In this document: positions 45,310 through 57,865 of the stretch, in pieces
Position numbering within the stretch: the first letter of the stretch is position 1
Layout: the number at the start of each line of letters is the position of its first letter
Assembly (NCBI RefSeq): GCF_947179165.1
Contig: NC_077239.1
Span: 67,436,634-67,500,633, forward strand
DNA length: 64,000 bases
Direction of reading: 5' to 3'
Source of the DNA: Solanum dulcamara
Taxonomy: Eukaryota; Streptophyta; Magnoliopsida; Solanales; Solanaceae
Translations under genes and position numbers: made by a program
Notes under the pieces: generated by a model
What the model was told of the DNA's origin: nothing
Seen by the model: the letters and a program-made list of their open reading frames with translations, nothing else
Database searches by the model: none

Positions 45310-48300
45310 TGTGACACCCTCGAAATATTTTCGCAAAGACTCGAACATTTCTTCACGTGTGGGTGGACTCGGACCGGAGGACTTGTAATTCTACACATGA
45401 GTTAGGATTAATTCCTAAGTATTTGAAGTGTGTTAGATGTGTTTAGGGGTCACAAGGTATCTCTAACACCAAGTCGAGTCCAAAGAACTCCAATCGATTA
45501 AGTTTTCGGACGAGTTAGTATAACGGTCAACTTCAAACAATGATATCCTTTAGGATATAAAGAACTGGGTGGCCCACGACCTACTAAATTAAAGGTATTT
45601 GAGTCTTCTTTCCAACTCCACTAAGATTGAAATTTTTTGAGTTCGGAGTCAAAAGTTATGGTCATTTTACTACAGACTAGTACTGTAGGAATTTCAGGCC
45701 TGGGCAAAATTTAGGCTTGGCACTCCAGTGGCGCCCCACGCCACTATAGCGCCAGAAAACAACCTCTGTAGTTTGGGGGCTCGGCGCGACGCGCCACTAT
45801 TAGATGTGCAGGATTTTAAGCCTATTTTGGCTTGGCGCTGCAGTGGCGCGATGCGCCACTATAGCGCCAGCAAGACTTTTGCCCAATTTTCCAGATTTTT
45901 GAAGAGAGGCAACTTGGACTTTTTCCAAATTATATATATACCATCCTTGAGCCTTTTGGACCATTATTTTTAGCTTCTCTCTCTCTCTAAAAATCCCTAG
46001 AAATTTTCCCTCTCTTCTTCTTCTTCTTCTTCCCCAAATCCATCTCCAACAAAGGGTGCCTTCAAGAGTTTCAAGGATTCAAGTCTCCTATTGAAGACCC
46101 AACAACTAGGTCTCTTCAAAGTCTTCACAAGGTATGTAAGGCTAACCTAAAATATGGATTGAGTTCTTCCATATGCCCATAGATGTGTTGGTTAGGAGTT
46201 ATGAAAGAGTTGCACCTCCTAGAAAGGTTTTCTTGAAAGTTTTCCCTAAACTATGGAATGTTTTTAGATACAAATGGTTGATTGATGATTTTAATGACTT
46301 GAGTTACTAAATAGTTATTTTTCATATTATTAACTACAAGTGTATCTTTGTATATAGATTTATAGGTATTGACGATATTCTTGAGTTGAGTTTTGTTGAG
46401 AGTATGGGTTCATGTTTCATTCACATGAACCCAAGATGAGATTTCTTGTCATAAATGTCTTGAGGTTGAGATGGATAGTTGTGTGTATATATGTATTAAT
46501 TGGAATGAAAAGAATGAATTGGTTAGTTAAGAATGCCCCTTTGCTTTTATAAAATGAACATAGGACAAATATAAGGATTTTGGAGTAGATGTTTGATGAT
46601 TGATGTGATGATGATACTTGACAATGATGTGATGATAATGTTTGATGATGATGTAAATGATAATATATGATGATGATGTGATGATGATGTTTTGATGACG
46701 ATGTGAGTGATAACGTGAATGGTGCTTATTTAATATGTGTAGAATGATTGATGAAGAGGTATAGTGATGAGGATGTTATGTGATGGAGTGGATTGGAGTC
46801 TAATGTGATTATGTGATATGTGATTTGCATAATCTGAGTTGATTGGAGTCTTATGAGTATTTTGAAAATAAAAGATCTTTTGAGAAGGAGTTTTAAATAA
46901 ATGATTTGTGAGCATTTTTGCATAAACTATTTATACACTATTTTTGAGTTTAAGAAATGATTATTTTTATCTATGATTTAAAAAGAGTTTAAGCATGAGT
47001 TGAGTTTGAGGAGTCTTTTAATTATTTTGAACACGAGTATTTTGATTATAAATAAGTTGAGCATTTTTACTTGTTAATATGTCTTATTGATCTCTTTAAC
47101 CATGTGATTATGTTGCATAAGTCAATTTTCTTGAATGTGTTACTCCACTTGATTGTTGGGCTAAAATCCATAGAGTTGTGATGAGTCTTGAGGAGATGTC
47201 ATAAATGCTTATCTAAATGAGGCTTGTTTGAGTTGATTTGAGGATGGAATTGACGAGTGGAAAAGGTCCTAAATGAGACTTGCCATTATGACTTAATTGA
47301 GTTGAAATGATAACAGAGTTGATGAGGTGGTAATATTCCACATGAAACTAGCCGTGAGGGCTTGTTTGAGATGATTGGAGGGAGTCTTATGAGCATAGAG
47401 TTATGAGAGGAGTATCGAGCACCGAAGCGGGTAAGATTATAGTCCATACCCGAACCCCATAAACTATGCCGCCAATGTAGGTAGGAATGGAACCGTTAAA
47501 GTTGGATGCTTCCTATGGGATCGAACCATTAAAGTCGGATGTTTCCCATTTTATTGTCTTGAAATGATAGGACTTAACTAATTGATGGTATCCATGATTA
47601 GGGAGGTGTTCATGCCCTGGCAAGGTATAGACGGATGTGGCAACAATATCTGATTGTTGTACTATCACCAGCTCATAGGTGATGGGTGTCGGATAAGAGA
47701 AACTCCCATTCAGGTCTTGATAGTGCTCCAAGTCAGTTGAGTTGAGTGTCTTATGAGTTAGTCCCGTCTAAACTATTTCTTGTTAGACTTAGGGTATTTA
47801 AGTGAGTTGCTATATGCTTATGAGTTAGTCCTGTCTAAACTATTTCTTGTTAGACTTAAGACACTTGAGTGAGTTGCTACATATTTATTGAGTTGAGTCC
47901 TTTGAGTTGATTGTTGAGTTGAAGGTATATGATCGGATTAGATTAGATGAGTTGTGATTGGATTTTACATGATTTGGATAGATATATGAGTTGATTGGAT
48001 TAGATGATATGTGATTGACTTCGAGTTAACAGTATATGATTGAAATGGGATTGAATAATTTAATTGCACTGTATTGTACATGATTGGATTGGATTGTATG
48101 GTATATAATTGGTATTTGTCTAAAAATGTATTCTTACTTTAGACTTATGATGCCTTATTTGAGTCTCTCTTATCTTTCTGATGTGAGATAATTGGATCGA
48201 TGTTATTCTTCCTTGAGGTATGTTTTATTCTGCCATATTACATACTCGTATATTCCACGTACTGATGTCCATTTAGACCTGCATCATTTCATGATGCAGA

Positions 48301-48773
48301 GACAGGTTTAAGAGATCGTCAATAGGAGCATCATTGGGGATCTATTCACACTCAGCGTATTGGTGAGTCCTCCCCAACTTTTGGAGGACACCGCTTATGT
48401 AATCTTGCATCGAGTTAGCCCTTTCCATTTTTATTTGAGGTAGCCATGAACTTGTCATTGGCACCAATTAGATAGTAGTGATAGAGGCTTCATAGACTAG
48501 ATAGTGATGGGTCGATTGAGTACTTCTATCCTTGAGTTATTCTTGTCAAGCTTTTTTTAATGACAAACATTTTAGTTGATCTGTTGGCCCATGACCTTTA
48601 TTCTTTGAGTTGGATGGGTGATTTGAGTTGCCCGCTAAATTATTCTTTATTTTTAAACTTTCCACTGAATAAATGAATGAACGGATGTGTGATCAGGCTA
48701 TGTGGTTCGCTTGGGAGCCAGAAATGGTTTCTGAGTGCCGGTTACGTCTAGGGTACCCTCCCGGGGCGTGACA
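45310..48773 (+). mobile_element. Solo LTR E inside solo LTR D
   Basis: The 5 bp duplication CTATG occurs at 45305-45309 and 48774-48778. The LTR runs from TGTGACACCCTCG to GGGGCGTGACA and is 3464 bp long, which is long for a plant LTR. It has no coding frame. It is in the opposite orientation to D, and its terminal 800 bp are related to D and to LTR F at the right window edge. A TATA stretch at 45931-45940 followed by CT-rich leader marks its likely promoter. Confidence 0.9.
45931..45940 (+). promoter_or_regulatory. Probable TATA box of LTR E
   Basis: TATATATATA is followed 40-70 bases later by CTCTCTCTCTCT and then by TTCTTCTTCTTCTTCC, a layout typical of the U3/R border in plant LTRs. The GC-rich GCGCC motif pair lies 60-200 bases upstream. 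Confidence 0.45.
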
Positions 48774-51256
48774 CTATGAAAGCCTTACATACCTTAAATC
48801 CAAAGCTTTACTCCGAATTGGAACACTCTTGGACCCCTAGCCTTTTTTTCTCGCCGGAGCATTTTGTGTACTACTCGGAGTATAAAAATCACTGGAGTAG
48901 TATTTTTATACTACTAAAACTAAAACTATATTTGAGAATGAGTAAATAAGTATATAAAGAGAAGAGTTGCTTAAGAAAGCTTGATGAAGAAAATAAGAAA
49001 ATAAGGTAGGTATTTATAGGTGGGAAAGTAGGACCTAACAATAAATAAAATAATTATAAAGAAAAATTTGAAAATTTAATGGAATATATTGATGTCATGG
49101 GTGATGTCAAATGGAGGACTATTGATGTCATGAGTGATGGCAAATGTATCTAGATCTTTCCATGGTAGGTGAAATGAGTTATCTTTGACAGAATACTCTT
49201 TTTCGAAGCTACATTTGAACAAGATAAATTCCTTATTAGAACTTGATATCTCATAAGAATTTTAGATATAGGAGTCTAGTTTCATGTCGTTTAAGAATCA
49301 AACAATTTTGAGCATCCTAGAGTGAGATATGAATTTTTTTGTACAAATACTCCATTTCATCACAGCACAGTATCTTACAATAATTAATTTATTTGACCTA
49401 CTTAATTCCGAAACTTAACATATGGTCTCACAAAAGGTGTAGGTAATGATGTTATGGTTACTCAGAAATTTAGTTTACCTAATTTGAACCATACTATGAA
49501 AAGTTATTCCCAAAATACAAAGGATATATCATTTTCGTCGAGAATTGAAATACTGACATACAATGTTTTAGGGGTTTTTACATTCCATTAGTGTGATTAG
49601 CTCCGAAATGCCGAGTTTGGTCTAGAAAGATTATTGGTTTGGTTCTCGAGGTGCTCAAAATGAGTTTTAGGCCATTTGTGAGTTTTGAAAGCTTTCTTTA
49701 GAAAGTGTTGACTTTGGTCAAATTTTCAATAAAACGACCTCCGGTGGAAATTTTGACGATTCTATTGAGTTTGAAATGCCGTTTCTAGTTGGGTAGCATA
49801 GACCTTTTGCATTCACGGGGTTCTAAATGAATTTTGAACCTCCATCGGAGAAAATTAATATGGGTTAGTTTGGGTTTTTGCCTTGGAGCCTTAGTCTAGG
49901 TGATATTGTGGCGTGCTTGTGTCGCTTAGAACCCTTAGAACTAGCTCTAGGTGATTTGGACTTAGGATATCGTGGTTTGACTTGTTCGGTTTCATTTTCC
50001 ACTTGTTGTGAATTTTGGCTTATGCTTGTATCTTGATTGCCTTTGATATTGAAATGTTGAGCCCGAGGTTGTGTTCTTGGTGCACTAGAGTCTCAGATTA
50101 GTAATTTGGTTTCCTTGGCGAGATATTTACTTGGATTAAGAGATATATGACTTTGATATACTACTTGCATTGATTTGTCTCATCGGTGTTGAAAACTCTT
50201 TTTAAAGAAAGAAAAAATGATGAGATTTAGGCTTTTGGTTGCAGAATAAATAGGAGGGATTTAAGGAAAATTGGTGATGTCTTATTTATGGAAATTTATA
50301 GTTGATGAGATCGAGGTATGATTCTGTGCGGCCCTTTTATTGACATTGGGCTATACTTTATTTCATTTGATCGAGATGTGAATTTTGGGTGACCCATTGA
50401 TATATATTCTAGGTTATTGTTTCGATGTTGATGAGCTCGAGGTATGATTCTGGGCTCCCCATTATTTGATGAGCTCGAGGGTTATTTCAGGCGCTTTATG
50501 ATAGTTTTGGAGAATATTGAGCCTTAACTGCGAATTACAGTTATGCATTCTTCATATATTTTATCTATTGAGATTATTGATGTGGTTACATGATTAGTTG
50601 GACTCACATGATTACCGTACGATTATTCCCGTACCTTTTCCCCCTGTATTTGTACATTATGTTCTTCTCTTATTGTTATTAGTATCATCTTATTACTTAT
50701 TATATATTTATTATTTCTGAGCTCGGTCGGCCTATGATGCCTACTGAGTACCCCATCTTTCGCTACTCATACTGCACTTCTGTATCTTTTTGATACAGCT
50801 CCCAGTTCGAGCCACCCCTAGCACGCTCCTGATCATCCTTAGCGATGCCAGATTCTGATTGTGGTGGGCTGCCGGCGTTCAAAGACTTACTACTTTCCTT
50901 TTTTAATATTGAGTTACCCTTGTACTTTGGATAGTCAGATTTGTATTGTATATATACATTGTCAAATTTTATACTTAGTAGTTCATGTATAGGTGACACC
51001 AGGTCTGGGATTTGTCTAGTGTCTGTTCATCATTTATTTTGGTCACTATCAGGCCTTTTACATATTTTGTATCGTATTTAAATATCTATATCCTAGCCCA
51101 ACTTTTCTTTTTGTTATATTTTTCTTGCTTTTGTTTCCTTATGTTATTAATTATTTAATTATATTGAGATTTAACTTCTATTTGACTTAGGTTTGGCTTG
51201 CTTACTTGGGGGTTATAGTAGACACCAGCATGGCCCGGATTTGGATCGTGACAGAG

Positions 51257-51268
51257 TGGTATCAAAGC
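51257..51268 (+). other. Element C: primer binding site
   Basis: TGGTATCAAAGC begins three bases after the LTR end GTGACA. It matches the initiator tRNA-Met site TGGTATCAGAGC with one change. Confidence 0.8.
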
Positions 51269-51469
51269 TTAGGTTCACCGGTCTCACTATTATATAGGAA
51301 CAAGTGTCTAGTAGAGTCCCGCAAATAGGTACGATGACGTCCATATCTAATCTTGAGAGGCTATAGGACATTGTAAGGAATTAATTCACTATTCTTGTTT
51401 CTGTTCGTTTGCTAATGATGATGAACACCTCTAAATCCTATTTTTTCACTCTTTCTCGGATGGAAAGGA

Positions 51470-52910
51470 CGAGATTGACTCGGGGCAGATAAGGACCCCC
51501 TTCGCCTATAGATAGAGCCCCATCTTAGGGTAGGGATCGAGGTCGACACAAAGTCCAGGGCAGAGCTCAGGATAGAGCACCTATGCCAGAGCCGAATATA
51601 GAGGTTGAGAAGTTCGAGCCTCAACTAGCAGAGGAGCATTCAGCCCAACCTTCACCTGGATTCATGGCCTTGCCAGTGTTACAAAATACTCTAGCTGGGA
51701 TCCTCAGCTTCATGAAGGGCATATCCTAAGTAAGGACCCTGCCTAGAAAATTAGCTGGACCTCAAATCCGAGAGGAGGCACAGACTTCAGGCCAGCCGGG
51801 GCACATTATGATCAGACCCTAGTTCTATAGTCTACTACTATAGGTCATCCAGTGATGCAGCCTATTCCTATATTTTTTAGCACATGACAACTAGGTCAGT
51901 TATGACCAGAGAGGAGTAAAAGATGTTAGGGAGGTTTATCATATTTTCCCCTCCAAGGTTCTCAAGTGTCGCGGGCAAGGACGCCCACGAGTTTCTGGTT
52001 AGTTGCCAGGAGAGGTTACATAATCTCAAATTGGTGGAGTCCCACAAGGCCAATTACACTACTTTCCAGCTGGATGAACCAGTGAAATACTGTGGAGATC
52101 TTATCTTAGCTACAGACCCACGAGATCGCCTCCCATGTCATGGACTCAGTTGTTTTAGGCTTTCTTGGAGAAGTATGTACCTCGCAGCTTAAGGGAGAGA
52201 TAAGAGATGAGTTCACAATGCTGATACAGGGATCGATGACAGTCACAGAGTATGAGTCTCGGTTCCATGAGATTTCAGGCATGCTACCATGATTATGCCA
52301 AAATAGAAGGAGCGAGTGTGCCAATTTGTTAAAGGGTTATCTGTTCTCTTGAGTTTGGCTACAGAGAATATGTTTGCATTAGGTTTTTCATTCTTACAAA
52401 TAGTAAACCATGCCCGCATTATTAAGGCTATAAGTCGTAGGCCTATGGAGGTAGCGACAAGAGGCCTCATCATCAGGGCAGTTTCAGTAGACTCTAGTTG
52501 CAAGGTAGGGGTTATTTTGGTAGGGCACATCCACAACAGTATCTACTTAGTAGAATAATTCATGTAGCCTTATAGCTTACTGACAGTGGATCAATAGATG
52601 CCAGTAGTCAGAGTGGCCAAACTTTGGGTCAGTCTTCTCGGGGTCAGACTTCTGGGTATTCAGGTCATGGTGTGGCCATTAAGGTTCAGCTGGGATATCT
52701 TAGGGAGGTTCATTTAGAGGTTCATTCTATAAGTGTGGTATAATAGGTCACTTTTCTAGGAAGTGTCCTACTATCAACTATCGCAAATGCTAGAGTAAGA
52801 AGGCTCCATCGAGTCAGCAGGTTCAGTCCCTCAGAGCCCCAGATCAGCCGCCCAGAGATAATGTACAGGGTGGTAGAGGTAAGTATCAGGGTACTAGGGG
52901 TGGTCCCTAG
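51470..52910 (+). pseudogene. Element C: Gypsy gag
   Basis: N-terminal pieces with PMPEPNIEVEKFEPQLAEEH lead to the gag core at 51923-52192: FSPPRFSSVAGKDAHEFLVS, CQERLHNLKLVESHKANYTT and FQLDEPVKYC. Then comes FLEKYVP..LRERxxDEF in shifted frames, and FVKGLSVLLSLATENMF at 52320. The zinc knuckle at 52727-52772 reads FYKCGIIGHFSRKC, so the first Cys has become Phe. Stops and frameshifts interrupt it throughout. Confidence 0.8.
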
Positions 52911-52946
52911 CTAGGCCGGATAAGTGGTAGAGATAGACGTAGTCAC

Positions 52947-53475
52947 ATGTATGTTTTTCTAAGTAGGCCGGAGGTGGATACGTCAGATGCCATCATTATT
53001 GGTATGATCTCCGTCTCTAATCAGCCTACCTATTCTTTATTTGATCCGAGTCCACTTACTCATATGTGTCTGGTCGTTATGCTACTCAATGAGATGTTTT
53101 ATAAGAGTCATTACTTGTGCTACTCAATGAGATATAGTGGATCAAGTGTATCGATCTTATGTGGTGATTATCGTGGGGTATGACACTAGAGTGGACCTGA
53201 TTGTGCTAGATATGGTAGACTTTGATTTTATTCTAGGAATAGATTTATTGTCTACTCATCATACGATTTTGGATTGCTTCTCCAAGACCGTTACTTTGTA
53301 TATGCCTGGTATTCCTCCGATCATGTGGACAGGTGTAGTTAGTCATGTACCGTGTCGTGTGATTTCCTTTCTCAAGGCTCAACAATTAGTGGGGAAGGGG
53401 TGTCTAGCCTATCTCGCTTATGTCTGTGACACTAGTGCTGATACTCGTTCTATTGATTATGTTCCGGTTATATGA
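52947..53475 (+). pseudogene. Element C: Gypsy protease
   Basis: The first frame has FLSRPEVDTSDAIIIGMISV and SLFDPSPLTHM, where the active-site DPGST has become DPSPL. A second frame at 53137 has VYRSYVVIIVGYDTRVDLIV, LDMVDFDFILGIDLLSTHHT and ILDCFSKTVTLYMPGI, then ISFLKAQQLVGKGCLAYLAY. A short internal duplication around 53079-53125 (ACTCAATGAGAT twice) causes the frame change. Confidence 0.8.
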
Positions 53476-53559
53476 GATTTTCCTAATGTATTTCCCACCG
53501 ATCTACCTCGTCTTACTCCTGAGTAAGATATTAATTTTGGTATTGATATTGAGTCGGGT

Positions 53560-54345
53560 ACACAGCTAGTGTCTATTCTACTATATCAGATGGCTTTAGT
53601 AGAGTTGAGGGAGCTTAAGGTACAACTTCAGGACCTTTTGAGTAAAGGGTTTATCAGGTCTAGTGTGTCTCCTTGGGGTGCTCCTGCTCTGTTCATGAAA
53701 AAAAAGGATGGTACCTTGCGTATGTGTATTGACTATAAGTAGTTGAATAAGGTGACTATCAAGAATAGGTACCCGATGCTGTGGATTGACGGCTTGTTTG
53801 ACCAGCTCCAAGGTGCAACAATTTTCTCTAAGATAGACTTGAGGTCACGATATCACCAATTGAGAATTAGGGAGTCAAACATCTCTAAGACTACTTTCAG
53901 GACTCGATATGGGCAGTATGAGTTCTTAGTCATGTCTTTTGGGTTGACTAATTCCCCTACAGCATTCATAGATTTGATGAACCATATGTTTAGGCCCTAC
54001 TTGGACTCTTTTGTCATTGTATTCATTGATGACATTCTTTTCTACTTCGGGAGCAGAGAAAAGCATGAGCAACACCTGATGATAGTATTTCAGACCTTGC
54101 GAGATCAGCAGTTGTATGCCAAATTCACTAAATGTGAATTCTGGCTTGAGTCTGTGGCATCTAAGAATGGGATTATGGTAGATCAAGCGAAGATAGTGGT
54201 AGTTCATGATTGCGCTAGTCCAACTTCTCCTACAGAGGTCTGCAGTTTTATTGTGTTGGAAGGGTATTACAAATGGTTTGTGGAGGGATTCTCTTCGATT
54301 ATTGTGCCTTTGACCAGACTGACTCAGAAGAATATTCCTTTCGAT
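53560..54345 (+). pseudogene. Element C: Gypsy reverse transcriptase
   Basis: The frame reads [35 protein letters not shown], a stop in place of Gln, then [20 protein letters not shown] and [20 protein letters not shown]. It continues [20 protein letters not shown] and [20 protein letters not shown] with the catalytic FIDDIL intact. The connection segment [15 protein letters not shown] then lacks the usual LGH(V/I)VS residues. One stop and small deletions are the main damage, so this is the best kept part of element C. Confidence 0.85.
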
Positions 54346-54740
54346 TAGTCTAACGAGTGTGAGGAAAGCTTCTTGAAGCTCAAGGCCTTGTTGACTTCAA
54401 CTCCGATTCTTACTCTTCTTGTTGAGGGCCAGGGATTTACAGTGTATATTGATGCTTTAGGTGTTGGTTGGGGTTATGTTCTGATGCAACAGGGTAGGTT
54501 TATTACATATACTTCTAAGAAATTAAAGATACATGAGTGAAACTACCCCACATATGATTTAAAGTTAGCGACGTTTGTCTTCAGTACATATTCAACCAGA
54601 AGAACCTTAATTTAAGACAGCGCAGATGGTTGGAGTTTCTAAAGGACTATGATGTCACTATCTTCTATCACTCGGGAAAGGCAAATGTAGTAGCAGATGC
54701 TTTAATATAAAAGGCGGTGAGTATGGGGAGTTTGGCATTC
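54346..54740 (+). pseudogene. Element C: RNase H
   Basis: After a stop at 54346 the frame gives FLKLKALLTSTPILTL, FTVYIDALGVGWGYVLMQQG and FITYTSKKLKIHE, followed by a stop and [21 protein letters not shown] stands at the usual DASxxGLG site. A later frame has [22 protein letters not shown] sequence near 54650-54705. Confidence 0.75.
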
Positions 54741-54779
54741 TTATAAGTTGAGGAGCAGCCTTTAGCTTTGGACATTCAG

Positions 54780-55880
54780 TCCTTAGCTAACCAAATAGCT
54801 CATCTTGATATTTCTGAGCGGGGCAGGGACTTGCTTATGTTGAGGCTAGGTCTTCCTTGATGGAGCAGATTCGAGCACAACGGTTTGAGGACCCACAGCT
54901 GAGGTGATTCATGATAAGGTACTCAGTGGTGAGTTTAGGAAGGTGACCTTAGATTTGGAAGGCATTTTAAGGATTGAGGGTCGTATTTGTGTTTCTAGAG
55001 TTGGAGATCTAGTCAGGCCCATCCTTGAGGAGACCCATACATTTCATTCATCCCTATGAAGCAAAGATGTATCGCAACCTACGAGAGCATTATTGGTGGT
55101 ATGGGATGAAGTAGAATATTGTAGATTTTTTGGCTAGGTACTTGAACTATCAGTAAGTTAAGTTTGAGCATCAGAGGCCAAGTGGTTTGACCCAGCGACT
55201 ACCTATTCTAGAGTGCAAGTGGGAGCGGATAGCTATGGAGTTTGTAGTAGGTTTACCATGTACCTCCTGAGGTTTTGATTCTATTTGGGTTATCATAGAT
55301 CGATAGCACAAGTTTGCTCACTTCTTACCGGTCCAGACTACCTATATATCAAAGAAGTTGGCTCAGATTTACGTCTGAGAGGTGGTCCGATTGCATGGGG
55401 TGCCAATATCTATTATTTCAGACCATGATACTTAGTTCACTTTGCATTTCTAGGGTCTATACAGAAGGAGTTGGGTACCGAGTCAAGCTCAGCACAACTT
55501 TCCACCCCAGATCGATGGACAATCAGAGAGGATTATTCAGGTCTTGCAGGACATGTTACAGGCCTGTGTTATTGATTTTAGATGTTAGTGGGATTAGTCC
55601 TTGGCTTTGGAAAAGTTTGCATATGGTAATAGCTACCATTCGGGCATTGAGATGGCACCTTTTGAGGCATTGTATGGTAGGAGATGTTGTTCCAGTAGGC
55701 TGGTTTGATGCTTCTGAGGTTAGGCCTTGGGGAACCGATTTACTGCGTGAATCTATGGACAGATTTCAAATGATTCAAAAGTGGATCCGTACTGTCCAGA
55801 GTAGGCAGAAGAGTTATGTTGATCGGAGGGTACGGTCTTTGGAGTTTATGGTTGGAGATTGGGTATTCCTGTGAGTGTCA
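54780..55880 (+). pseudogene. Element C: integrase
   Basis: The His/Cys region (HPYEAKMYRNLREHYWW, 55050-55110) and the core (WKWERIAMEFVVGLP, FDSIWVIIDR, KFAHFLPVQTTY, VVRLHGVPISIISDHDT, DGQSERIIQVLQDMLQACVI) are collinear but carry at least six stops. The 186-codon open frame at 55314-55874 is not the integrase frame along most of its length; it is a by-product of stop loss in an alternative frame. Confidence 0.8.
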
Positions 55881-56307
55881 CCCATGAAGGGCGTGATGAG
55901 GTTCGAGAGGAGGGGTAAGCTTAACCCACATTCATCGGCCCTTTTAAGATCTTGAGATGGGTAGGGGAGGTAGCTTATGAGTTGGCCTTGCCCCTAGTGC
56001 TTTCAAGTGTTAACCTTGTGTTCCATGTTTCTATGCTACAATGATACATTCCAGATAAGTCTCATGTACTTTACTGGGATTCGGTTCAGTTTGATGAGTC
56101 CTTGGCCTTTGAAGATGAGACTGTATCAATTTTGGACAGGCAGGTTAGGAAGTTGAGGTCTAAGGAGATTCCATCACTGAAAGTCCAGTGGAGGCATCGT
56201 CCGGTCGAGGAGGCTACTTGGTAGACCGAGTAGGACATGCGAACCCGATATCCCCATCTTTTTGAGCCACCAGGTACCTTTCTTCCTTGACTTTCAGTAG
56301 TGGATGT
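55881..56307 (+). pseudogene. Element C: GPY/F and chromodomain-like tail
   Basis: Pieces matching VSPMKGVMRFGKKGKLNPxFIGPFKIL appear at 55875-55960, then LPLxLSxVxxVFHVSML, FEDETVSILDRQVRKLRSKE and VQWRHRPVEEATW near 56210. Two stops follow before DMRTRYPHLFEPPGTF. The tail runs straight into the LTR. Confidence 0.75.
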
Positions 56308-57170
56308 TGTAATAACCTCCAAGGTCATTTTTGTATTTTTACCATTTTACTCCTCCCCATAGCTTCTTTATATCTGTTATGTGGTATTGGGGTGGGTGGC
56401 ACATTTCCTAAGGTATTTGATTGAGTTTTGAGGTAGTTTAGCCATTTTTAAGGCTTAAGGTTTGAAGAGTTGAATTTAGTCAATATCCAAAAATTCGAGC
56501 ATCGTATGAGAATTGCCACAGTTCCATCAACTCTGTAGGCTATGACTTACTCTTGTTAGACTTGGCTTGGTTAGAATTGGTATGTTTTGAGTAGTAATGC
56601 ATGATTAGGGCGGTGCTTTAAGTGTTGATGTCTTATTGAGAAATTTAGAGTCAATGATCATCGTTAGGGTTAGTTTGGGTTTTTGCCTTGGAGCCTTAGT
56701 TTAGGTGATATCGTGGCGTGCTTGTATCACTTAGAATCGTTAGAACTCGCCCTAGGTAATTTGGACTTAGGATGTCGTGGTTTGACTTGTTTGGTTTCTT
56801 TTGCCACTTGTTGTGAATTTTGGCTTATGCTTGTATCTTGATTGCCTTTGATATTGAAATGTTGGGCCCGAGGCCGTGCTCTTGGTACACCAGAGTCTCA
56901 AATTATTGATTTGGTGTCCTTGGCAGGATATTTACTTGGATTAAGGGATATATGATTGGAAAAAGGCATAAATTCCCTCCTGAAGTTGTACCGAAAAGTC
57001 AGTTACATACTTAAACTATCATGGTGACCTATTACACACCTAAACTACCTAAAAGTGAAAGTATTACACACCTAAATGCATCACACCGCTCTCATAGTAT
57101 GTGGTGTATTACACTCGATGTCACGTGGCGCCACGTCAGTACCACATCATCGCCATATCAGAAATTATAA

Positions 57171-57797
57171 TTTTATATATTTTTTCTTTTCTTTTCTTTA
57201 TTAATTAACTTTTCTTTTATTAACTATATTTTATAATAGTTAACTCCTAATTAATTATTAACTATCCATCCAATTTTTTATATTGTTTTCTTTTCTTTTC
57301 TTTATTAATTAACTTTTCTTTTATTAACTATATTTTATATTAATTAGCTCCTAATTAATTATTAACCACTCATTCGATTTTTTATATTTCTTTTCTTTTC
57401 TTTTCTTTTCTTTATTAATTAAATTTTCTTTTATTAACTATATTTTATACTAATTAAATCCTAATTAATTATTAACTACCCATCAATTATTAACCACTCA
57501 TCCAATTTTTTATATTTCTTTTCTTTATTAATTAACTTTTCTTTTATTAACTATATTTTATACTAATTAACTCCTAATTAATTATTAACTACCCATCCAA
57601 TTTTTTATATTTTTTTCTTTATTAATTATTTTTTCTTTTATTTATTATATTTTATACTAATTAACACCTGATTAATTATTAACTATCCATCCAATTTTTA
57701 TATTTTTTTCTTTTTTCTTTATTAATTAACTTTTCTTTTGTTAACTATATTTTATACTAATTAACTCATAATTAATCATTACGCACCCATCTGACCC
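57171..57797. repeat. AT-rich minisatellite of about 105 bp units
   Basis: Six consecutive units contain TTTATTAATTAACTTTTC, TTTTATTAACTATATTTTA and CTAATTAATTATTAACTA, followed by CCATCCAATTTTTTATAT. Unit starts are near 57175, 57280, 57388, 57519, 57617 and 57710. It ends at a C-rich tract (57796-57810). Confidence 0.85.
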
Positions 57798-57865
57798 CCT
57801 CCCCCCCCCCAAACTCCAATCGTCTTCTCCACCAAAATGGGGAGAAGAATTATTCTTCTTCTTCT

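Larger units (their letters stand above)
43912..49582 (-). mobile_element. Solo LTR D inside the 5' LTR of element C
   Basis: The target duplication TTCCA lies at 43907-43911 and 49583-49587. On the minus strand the LTR runs from TGTAAAAACCCCTAAAAC to AGGCGTGACA. Without the nested LTR E it is about 2.2 kb. It has no internal coding DNA, so it is a solo LTR left by LTR-LTR recombination. Its 3' terminal region (GAGAGGGTACCCTAGGCGTG on the plus strand) is shared with LTRs E and F. Confidence 0.85.
43524..51253 (+). mobile_element. Gypsy element C: 5' LTR (interrupted by solo LTRs D and E)
   Basis: It starts TGTAATGACCTCCAAG, preceded by TGCAC, and ends GGATCGTGACA right before the primer binding site. 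Without the nested insertion (43912-49587) it is about 2.05 kb. It matches the 3' LTR at 56308-59425, for example GTTTGGGTTTTTGCCTTGGA and CTATACTTTATTTCATTTGA/CTACACTTTATTAGATTTGA. The flank TGCAC corresponds to TGCAT after the 3' LTR, a 4/5 match to a 5 bp duplication. Confidence 0.85.

Noticed and set aside
55314..55874. 186-codon plus-strand frame considered as a separate protein
   Set aside because: It lies over the integrase of element C mostly in a non-integrase frame; the true integrase motifs are in other frames and collinear with RNase H and the tail.
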